Below the pieces are notes generated by a model that saw nothing but the letters and a program-made list of their open reading frames with translations, did no database searches and was not told the origin of the DNA. A stretch of 64,000 bases of DNA, from contig JBBQHP010000013.1 in NCBI GenBank assembly GCA_038324085.1, positions 1 to 64,000 on the forward strand, written 5' to 3'. Positions within the stretch are counted from its first letter, which is position 1. Every line of letters begins with the position of its first letter. The position numbers and the translations under genes were made by a program. The stretch is from Ga0077523 sp038324085 (GTDB lineage: Bacteria > Pseudomonadota > Gammaproteobacteria > Burkholderiales > Ga0077523). This document shows, in pieces, positions 58,559-64,000 of this stretch.

Positions 58559-59644
58559 TCATGGCGCCAGGGCCATGGCCGGAATGCGCTGGGCCAGCCA
58601 CCAGACACCGAGCGCCCCGACCACCACCGAGATCGACCACGCGACCCTGCGATCCGGAATCTCGGTCACACCCGCGCGCCGCTCCAGCCGATCGACGCCG
58701 TGCAGCAGCAGCAGTGCCGCGGCGACGATGACCAGCTGGCCCATTTCAACGCCGATGTTGAAGGCCGCGAGCGCGGGTACCAGCGCTTCGCGCGGCAGGC
58801 CGTACTCGCGCAGCACGCTCGCGAATCCGAAGCCGTGCATCAGACCGAACACGAACGTGAGCGGCCAGCGACGACCGACGTCGCGCACGAAGAAATTCTC
58901 CACGGCCACGTAGACGATGCTCGCGGCGATCGCCGCCTCGACCCAGGCCGAAGGCGGCGCGACCACACCCAGGACCGCCAGCGACAGGGTGATCGAGTGC
59001 GCGAGCGTGAACGCCGTGATCACTTTCAGCAACGGCAGGAAGCGTCGGCCCCACACGATCGTGGCGACCAGGAATGCGATGTGATCGAAGCCGATGGCGA
59101 TGTGCTCGACGCCGGCCACGAGATAGCGGCCGAATACCGCCCACGGACTTTCGCTGATCGTAAGGATCTCGATCGACGGCGTCGAGATCGACAGCAGGCC
59201 GAAGCGCCTGGAATCTCCGGTGACCGTGATCATGTGCCGCGCGCGGGCATCGATGTCGGTGAACAGGGTCGATCGGTAGACGAGCGAGCCTTTGAACGCC
59301 GGGCAAGTGAACAGCCCTGCTGCCCGTAGGTGGTCCCCGGCCGGGAGGACCGAATCCATCCGCAGGCTGCAACGCGCAGCCGCCGTGCCCAGTTCGAGGC
59401 GGGCGCCGAGATAGGCTTCGATCTTCGGTCGGGCTTCGGCCAGCGCCGCAGGATCGACGACGCCATCGGCGGTGAGCAGCTTCACCTCCAGCGCGACTTC
59501 GACGTCGCGCGCGTTGAGTTCCATCGTCACGCTGCCGAGGTGGCCGGACAGGTCCAGTTTGGCGCTCGAGAGCTGGGTATTGTGGGCCTGTGCGCTTGCG
59601 GTCAGACACAGCGCGGCCAGGAGTGCAAGGAGGCGAACGATCAT
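58559..59644 (-). CDS. HupE/UreJ-2 family membrane protein
   Basis: A 361-residue protein. A signal peptide (to about residue 20) and a periplasmic domain of roughly 170 residues precede a HupE/UreJ-type membrane domain with about six helices. The histidine-rich signatures GVEHIAIGFDHIAFLVA, TAFTLAHSITLSLA and GLMHGFGFASVL are those of possible metal-transport proteins. ATG 59644 is chosen; the frame is open far upstream into the next gene. Nickel or another metal is a possible substrate; no hydrogenase or urease gene is near. Confidence 0.85.
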   Translation of the reverse strand: MIVRLLALLAALCLTASAQAHNTQLSSAKLDLSGHLGSVTMELNARDVEVALEVKLLTADGVVDPAALAEARPKIEAYLGARLELGTAAARCSLRMDSVLPAGDHLRAAGLFTCPAFKGSLVYRSTLFTDIDARARHMITVTGDSRRFGLLSISTPSIEILTISESPWAVFGRYLVAGVEHIAIGFDHIAFLVATIVWGRRFLPLLKVITAFTLAHSITLSLAVLGVVAPPSAWVEAAIAASIVYVAVENFFVRDVGRRWPLTFVFGLMHGFGFASVLREYGLPREALVPALAAFNIGVEMGQLVIVAAALLLLHGVDRLERRAGVTEIPDRRVAWSISVVVGALGVWWLAQRIPAMALAP

Positions 59645-59748
59645 CGAATCATCGTGCGAGGTTCGAAACAAGGACGAAGCATAGCGACGAAGCATGGCGG
59701 GCGACGACGCGGCCCGGGCCCGCGTCCGCATTCCGGACGGGGTGCGGT

Positions 59749-60828
59749 CTACCGGTGCCCGAGGCGCGTGCGGGATTCGTCGTTCGGCAGTTGCGTCGAC
59801 GGCGCCGTTCGCCCGGCGCGGACCGGTGCATGCAGCAGGGTTCTCGCGCGCAACTGTCCGCAGCCGCCGTCGATCTCCTGACCCGCCGAATGCCTGAGCT
59901 TCGCCAGCACGCCACGCTGGTGCAGCGTCCGGACCAGGGCAGCCGTCCGCTCCGCGCTGGGACGCCGGAAGTCGAGCCCGTCGACGGCGTTGTAGGCGAT
60001 GAAGTTCATCACGGCGTACTTCCCCGCCAGCAGCGCGGCGATGCGATCGACTTCTTCGTCGGTATCGTTGATGCCTTCGAGCAACGTCCACTGGTACTGG
60101 ATCGGATACCCGGTCGCACGTGCATAGCGTTCGCCGAGCGCCACCAGATCGACGGGATCCATACGCGGCGCCCGGGGTAGCAGACGCGCGCGCAGATCGG
60201 CCCGCGTCGAATGCAACGACAGCGCGAGGGCGGGTTTCACCGTGCCGAGCGGCAGGCGCTCGAACACGCGGGCGTCTCCGACCGTCGAGAACACCAGGTT
60301 CTTGTGCGCGATCCCGCCCAGCGTGCCGAGCAGATCCATCGCCTCGAGCACGTTGTCCAGGTTGTGCGCGGGTTCGCCCATGCCCATGAAAACGACCTTG
60401 CGCACGGTCGTCCGCAGTCGCGCGAGCGCGACCTGGGCCACCAGTTCTGCCGACCCGAGCTGCCGCGACAGCCCGCCCCGACCCGTCATGCAGAAGACGC
60501 AACCGACAGCACAGCCTACCTGGGATGAGACGCACAGACCAGCGCGCGGCAACAGCACGCTCTCGACGGTCTGCCCGTCCGCGAGCCCGAGCAGCAGGCG
60601 CACAGAGCCGTCTTGCGCCGGGTGTTCCGAGCACAGTCGCGCAAGCCCGCCCAGCTCGGTTCCCAGCGCGGGCAACGCAGCGCGCAAACGGGCGGGCAGG
60701 AAGGCGTCGGCCTTGCGATGCCCGCTGTCCAGCGGCCGCCCCTGTGCCCAGGCCTGCAGCACGACATCCGCGTGGCACGGTTTGGCACCGTATTGGCGCA
60801 GCCTGTCGCGGACCTGTTCAATTTGCAT
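59749..60828 (-). CDS. RlmN/Cfr-family radical SAM RNA methyltransferase
   Basis: A 359-residue enzyme of the RlmN family, which methylates C2 of adenosine in 23S rRNA and some tRNAs. The cluster motif is C106-x3-C110-x2-C113 in SSQVGCAVGCVFCMTG. GMGEPAHNLDNVLEA and the C-terminal methyl-carrying Cys (C323 in GGCGQLR) are present. It lacks the usual RlmN neighbours (ndk, ispG) and has a divergent N-terminus, so a paralogue with another site is possible. Confidence 0.82.
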   Translation of the reverse strand: MQIEQVRDRLRQYGAKPCHADVVLQAWAQGRPLDSGHRKADAFLPARLRAALPALGTELGGLARLCSEHPAQDGSVRLLLGLADGQTVESVLLPRAGLCVSSQVGCAVGCVFCMTGRGGLSRQLGSAELVAQVALARLRTTVRKVVFMGMGEPAHNLDNVLEAMDLLGTLGGIAHKNLVFSTVGDARVFERLPLGTVKPALALSLHSTRADLRARLLPRAPRMDPVDLVALGERYARATGYPIQYQWTLLEGINDTDEEVDRIAALLAGKYAVMNFIAYNAVDGLDFRRPSAERTAALVRTLHQRGVLAKLRHSAGQEIDGGCGQLRARTLLHAPVRAGRTAPSTQLPNDESRTRLGHR

Positions 60829-60928
60829 GGCGGGCCGGATGCTATCACCAGGCGAGTCCGAGCGACCGATCGCACCGTGCGCAGATTGGCGGGCGGCGAT
60901 TCGCGATCGCCCGCCGGCGGGGGCGCAA

Positions 60929-60955
60929 GAAAAAACCGGCGCGTCGCCGCGCCGG
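60929..60955 (-). terminator. intrinsic terminator of the secreted cyclase gene
   Basis: On the minus strand CCGGCGCG-GCGA-CGCGCCGG forms a perfect 8-bp stem (60936-60955) followed by TTTTTTC. It lies 20 nt after the cyclase stop. Confidence 0.85.
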
Positions 60956-60975
60956 CCTTCGACGGTCGAAGTCGG

Positions 60976-62043
60976 TCAGTACGCCGCGAGCGGGTTGCCG
61001 GGCGAGCCGGTCGCGCCGACCAGCTTGAGCGGAGCCCACGTGAACAGGAACTCGTAGGCCTTGTCCTCGGAGAGCTGATCGAGGTCGAGGTTCTCGAAGT
61101 TGGTGATGCCGCGCCGCACGAGCAGGTTCATGTGGCAGTACACGGTCGATCCCGGAATGACCGGTGGGAACGCCTCGAGCGCCCAGGTATCGGACCCGAT
61201 CATCGCGATCTTGCGCTCCGCCAGGTAGTCGCACAGTTCGGGATGCGCACCGGCCTCGCCGTCTCCGGCTTCGATCAGGTCCTTCGCGAGCTGCTCGTCG
61301 CTCTTCACTTTTTCCCCGCCCGGCCTGCCCAGGTGATTGGTCTTCCACAGCTTGGTCCAGCCGGTACGGAGCAGCACGACATCACCCTGGCTCGCGTCGG
61401 CGATGCCCTGCTTCTGCAACGCGGCCTTGTAATCCGCGACGGTGATCGCGTAGCCTTTCGGAAGCCGCTCGACGCCCTTCAACGCCGCGATGTCGATCAG
61501 GATGCCGCGCGTGAAGAACCCGGGCTGTTTCTCCGGGCCGTTCTTCTTGAAGCCACGGGACGTGCCTATGTCCTGCGCACGCTGGCCGTTGTACAGATAC
61601 AGGCCGTCCTTCCAGCCCTGCACGCCTTCGACCCGGATCGCCCCATGCGCGAGCCCGTCCCATTGCGTGCCGACCTGCCCGATCTCCGAGGTGACCATTT
61701 CGTCGAAGAAGGCCTGGTGGAAATTGTCGCCGGGCCACGGCAGCGGCCCGATCGTCTCGTTCGTGCCGCTCGGAATGGTCAGCGTGAACGTGCGTCCCGG
61801 AACCAGCGGCATGTGATTGCTGTAGGGCATGCCGAGTGTGGCGGTCTTGCCGCGTTTCACCAATTTCACCGCCTCGAGCCGCTTCTGGGGCGTGATGTAG
61901 TTGGCGGCGCCGATCTCGTCGTCGGGCCCATGGGCTGCAGGCCACCACTTCTCGTCCACCGGATTGTTGTCCGCGTGCGCGAGCATCACAGCGCACGTCG
62001 TGCCCAACAAACCCGCCACAAGCAACCGTATCGACTTGCTCAT
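60976..62043 (-). CDS. secreted cyclase family protein
   Basis: A 355-residue protein with a signal peptide (MSKSIRLLVAGLLGTTCAVM, cut near residue 24) and a cyclase/kynurenine-formamidase-like fold. Family parts are WWPAAHGPDDEIGAANYITP, TQWDGLAHGAIRV (metal region, variant motif) and VYCHMNLLVRRGITNFENLDLDQL. It would act in the periplasm on an unknown amide or lactone. It is divergent from a GntR regulator and ends at a strong terminator, so both probably form a regulated unit. Confidence 0.8.
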   Translation of the reverse strand: MSKSIRLLVAGLLGTTCAVMLAHADNNPVDEKWWPAAHGPDDEIGAANYITPQKRLEAVKLVKRGKTATLGMPYSNHMPLVPGRTFTLTIPSGTNETIGPLPWPGDNFHQAFFDEMVTSEIGQVGTQWDGLAHGAIRVEGVQGWKDGLYLYNGQRAQDIGTSRGFKKNGPEKQPGFFTRGILIDIAALKGVERLPKGYAITVADYKAALQKQGIADASQGDVVLLRTGWTKLWKTNHLGRPGGEKVKSDEQLAKDLIEAGDGEAGAHPELCDYLAERKIAMIGSDTWALEAFPPVIPGSTVYCHMNLLVRRGITNFENLDLDQLSEDKAYEFLFTWAPLKLVGATGSPGNPLAAY

Positions 62044-62198
62044 ATGCGCTTCTCCCTTTTGGTTTGAGTTGTCTTCCAGACCTCGGTATCTCTGACCGAT
62101 GTCGTACCGCACGCCACGCGTCGCGCGACGCCACTGCCCTGCTGAACGATCGGCTCGGAACCGACCGGCTCGTTGTCCAGGTGATTTTTCTGCACTGG

Positions 62199-62219
62199 TA
62201 TGATGATCATGTTCTCATA
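62199..62219. promoter_or_regulatory. palindromic operator between cyclase and gntR
   Basis: TATGA (62199-62203) and TCATA (62215-62219) are inverted arms around TGATCAT, giving a 21-bp imperfect palindrome that ends 12 nt before the gntR start. Its size and symmetry suit a FadR-type dimer, so autoregulation and control of the divergent cyclase are likely. Confidence 0.5.
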
Positions 62220-62231
62220 TAACCGAACGCC

Positions 62232-62993
62232 TTGCGAAAAGTCACGCCCCGCCCGCCCGCGCGCGCAACGTCATCCGCTGCGCCTGCCGTCACGCCCATC
62301 CGGCGACGCAAGCTGTACCAGGAGATCGTCGATCGCCTGCTGACGCGGATTCGCGCCGGCGAATTTCCGCCGGGCGAACAACTGCCTTCCGAACGGCAAC
62401 TGATGGAGACCTACGCCGTCGGTCGACCGGCGGTGCGCGAAGCGCTGTTCGCGCTGCAGCGCATGGGACTGATCTCCATCACGCACGGCGATCGCGCGAA
62501 GGTGATCGAGCTCTCGGCAGATTCCGCCATCGAGCAGGTGAGCGAGATGGCCCGGTTTCTACTCGAGACCTCTCCGGGATCGCTCGAGCACCTCAAGGAA
62601 GTACGCCGGTTCTTCGAGGTGGGCATGGTGCGCATGGCTGCCGAGAAGGCGACTGCCAGGGACATCGAACACCTGCGCCACGCCCTGGCGGAACATGAGG
62701 CCGCACTCTCCGACGGCTCCGGCTCCGCCTTCCTCGAAAAGGACATGGCGTTCCATCGCACCATCGCGGGCGTCACGGGCAACCCGATCTTCGAGGCGTT
62801 TTCGCGCGCGATGCTCGAATGGCTGCAACGCTTTCATGTCGAACTCGTGCTCGCACCAGGTCGCGAGCCGGTGGGACTGGCCGAGCATCAGCGCATCTTC
62901 GATTGCATCGCGAAGCACGATCCCGATGCAGCGGCCAGGGCGATGACCGCGCATCTGAAACGCGCAAGCAAGCTGTATTCGCATCCGGAGTAG
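62232..62993 (+). CDS. FadR-subfamily GntR transcriptional regulator
   Basis: A 253-residue regulator. After a Pro/Ala-rich leader, the winged helix (residues 25-95; YQEIVDRLLTRIRAGEFPPGEQLPSERQLMETYAVGRPAVREALFALQRMGLI) is followed by an FCD effector domain with the metal-binding His/Asp pattern (EKDMAFHRTIAGVTGNPIF, AMTAHLKRA). The start is TTG 62232. It resembles NanR-like regulators by its N-terminal extension. The ligand is unknown. Confidence 0.87.
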   Translation: MRKVTPRPPARATSSAAPAVTPIRRRKLYQEIVDRLLTRIRAGEFPPGEQLPSERQLMETYAVGRPAVREALFALQRMGLISITHGDRAKVIELSADSAIEQVSEMARFLLETSPGSLEHLKEVRRFFEVGMVRMAAEKATARDIEHLRHALAEHEAALSDGSGSAFLEKDMAFHRTIAGVTGNPIFEAFSRAMLEWLQRFHVELVLAPGREPVGLAEHQRIFDCIAKHDPDAAARAMTAHLKRASKLYSHPE

Positions 62994-63039
62994 CCGATGA
63001 GCCAGACCGATCGCGAGATCGGCGCGCAGACCGTCTCCA

Positions 63040-63066
63040 GGCCTCGGCGCCCGAGCGCCCGAGGCC
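63040..63066. terminator. GC-rich hairpin between convergent genes
   Basis: GGCCTCGG (63040-63047) and CCGAGGCC (63059-63066) form a perfect 8-bp stem around an 11-nt loop in the 162-nt gap between gntR and the last SDR gene. There is no T-run on either strand, so its role as terminator is uncertain. Confidence 0.35.
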
Positions 63067-63155
63067 GGCGATCCTGATGCCGGCGGGATTCCTCGCCCTG
63101 CACGGCAGCATCCGGTACATCTGCAGCGCGCGTGCGGAAACGCGAGGGGAAATGA

Positions 63156-63992
63156 TCAGGGGCCGGCGGCCGGTCCCTCGCCACGCATCGCCTCGATCGC
63201 CTGCCCGAACAGGGTCGAGCCCGCGAGATTGGACCCACCGTCGACGACGAGCACGGTGCCGGTAACGTAACTCGCCAGCGGCGAGGCGAGGAACACGGCG
63301 GCCTGGCCGATATCGTCCACGGCGCCGAAGCGGCCGAGCGGGATGGAGCGGTAGCGGCTCGAGGCGTAGTCGTCCCCACCCAGACGTTTCATGCCCTCGG
63401 TGCCGCCGATCGGCCCCGGCACGATGCTGTTCGCCCGGATGCCGTACTTGCCCCATTCGAGCGCGAGATTCTTCATCATCATGTCGATGCCCGCCTTCGC
63501 GGCGCCGACATGGACCTGGTAGGGAAACGGCACGTAGGCCATACCGGCCGAGATGAAGATGACGCAGCCGGCGGTCTCCTTCAGCTGGGCGAATGCGGCG
63601 CGCGTGGCATTGAAGGATCCGAGCAGGTCGATGTCCACCACGGTCTTGAATCCGTTCGGCGAGAGCTCTTCCGCGGGAATCGGAAAATTTCCGGCGGCGC
63701 CGCAGACCAGGATTCCGATCGGCCCCAGCGCGGCCCGGGCGTTCCCGAGCACGACCTCGAGCCGCGCGTAGTCGCGCACGTCCGCAGCCTCGGCATGGAC
63801 CCGTGCGCCCAACGCGCGCAATTGTTCCGCGGCGAGATCGAGCTTGTCCTGCTTGCGCCCGCAGATCGCGACGTTCGCGCCGAGGGCGGCGAAGTGGCGG
63901 GCGATGCCGAGATTGATGCCCGAGCCGCCGCCCGTGATGAACACCGTCCTGTCCTGGAACAGGGTCTTCGGCAGCAGGCTTTCCACGAGCAT
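63156..63992 (-). CDS. SDR family oxidoreductase, 2,4-dienoyl-CoA reductase-like
   Basis: A 278-residue SDR with TVFITGGGSGINLGIARHFAALGANVAICGRK at the N-terminus. It resembles the peroxisomal-type 2,4-dienoyl-CoA reductase group, which uses GGGSGI and lacks the usual Tyr of YxxxK. Here the position reads HVGAAKAGIDMM, keeping the Lys. VCGAAGNFPIPAEELSPNGFKTVVDIDLLG is also typical. The ATG at 63992 is near the window edge, and an earlier start outside cannot be excluded. Probably acts on unsaturated acyl-CoA. Confidence 0.82.
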   Translation of the reverse strand: MLVESLLPKTLFQDRTVFITGGGSGINLGIARHFAALGANVAICGRKQDKLDLAAEQLRALGARVHAEAADVRDYARLEVVLGNARAALGPIGILVCGAAGNFPIPAEELSPNGFKTVVDIDLLGSFNATRAAFAQLKETAGCVIFISAGMAYVPFPYQVHVGAAKAGIDMMMKNLALEWGKYGIRANSIVPGPIGGTEGMKRLGGDDYASSRYRSIPLGRFGAVDDIGQAAVFLASPLASYVTGTVLVVDGGSNLAGSTLFGQAIEAMRGEGPAAGP

Positions 63993-64000
63993 GGCGACCT

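Overview
The window is GC-rich, densely packed proteobacterial chromosome. Gene content (a glrK-qseG-glrR trio, lanthanide-type methanol dehydrogenase, a tetrahydromethanopterin (H4MPT) C1 pathway, and acyl-CoA, glutaryl-CoA and aromatic catabolism) suggests a beta- or gammaproteobacterium with facultative methylotrophic or C1-detoxifying capacity. The exact taxon cannot be fixed from the sequence alone. No rRNA or tRNA gene, CRISPR array or complete insertion sequence was seen; only the last 46 codons of an IS630-type transposase lie at the left edge.

Region 0.4-16.3 kb is mixed. It holds a 2-hydroxyacid dehydrogenase/hydratase pair, then the GlrK sensor - QseG-like lipoprotein - GlrR sigma-54 regulator operon with a good sigma-54 promoter just after it, driving a small envelope protein. 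Next come a secreted metallo-beta-lactamase-fold hydrolase with a universal stress protein and a short-chain dehydrogenase (SDR), a cyclase-family protein, and a glutaryl-CoA dehydrogenase / CoA-transferase pair. A tandem 55-nt palindromic repeat and a XdhC-like protein follow.

Region 16.4-30.5 kb is catabolic. It encodes a two-subunit molybdenum hydroxylase ending in a clear intrinsic terminator, a GST, an acyl-CoA dehydrogenase, an aldehyde dehydrogenase, a thioesterase, a LysR regulator divergent from a DODA-type dioxygenase, a MaoC hydratase, a 6-phosphogluconate dehydrogenase/gluconokinase pair, and two aldolase-type enzymes.

Region 30.5-55.7 kb is the core of the window. A minus-strand xoxF-xoxG-xoxJ operon (XoxF carries the Asp-x-Asp lanthanide signature) continues into a periplasmic trypsin-like protease, a small cysteine-containing secreted protein and a SoxYZ-like carrier. 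Next to it lies a roughly 19-kb supercluster encoding almost the whole H4MPT/methanofuran formaldehyde-oxidation route. Enzymes present are Fae, MtdB, Mch and FhcABCD. The cofactor genes cover the pterin arm (FolB-like, FolK, DHPS-like, beta-RFAP synthase, flavoprotein reductase, carbinolamine dehydratase) and the furan arm (MfnB-, MfnD-, MfnE- and MfnF-like). Several conserved proteins of unsettled role are also present (three ATP-grasp proteins, CitG-like, HisA-like, DUF447). Together these genes would oxidise methanol to formaldehyde in the periplasm and formaldehyde to formate in the cytoplasm.

Region 55.7-64 kb holds a LprI-like protein, an epoxide-hydrolase-like enzyme, a two-gene arsenosugar locus (peroxidase-like protein plus ArsS), a HupE/UreJ-like membrane protein, a RlmN-family radical SAM enzyme, and a secreted cyclase divergent from a GntR regulator with a palindromic operator. 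A SDR closes the window.
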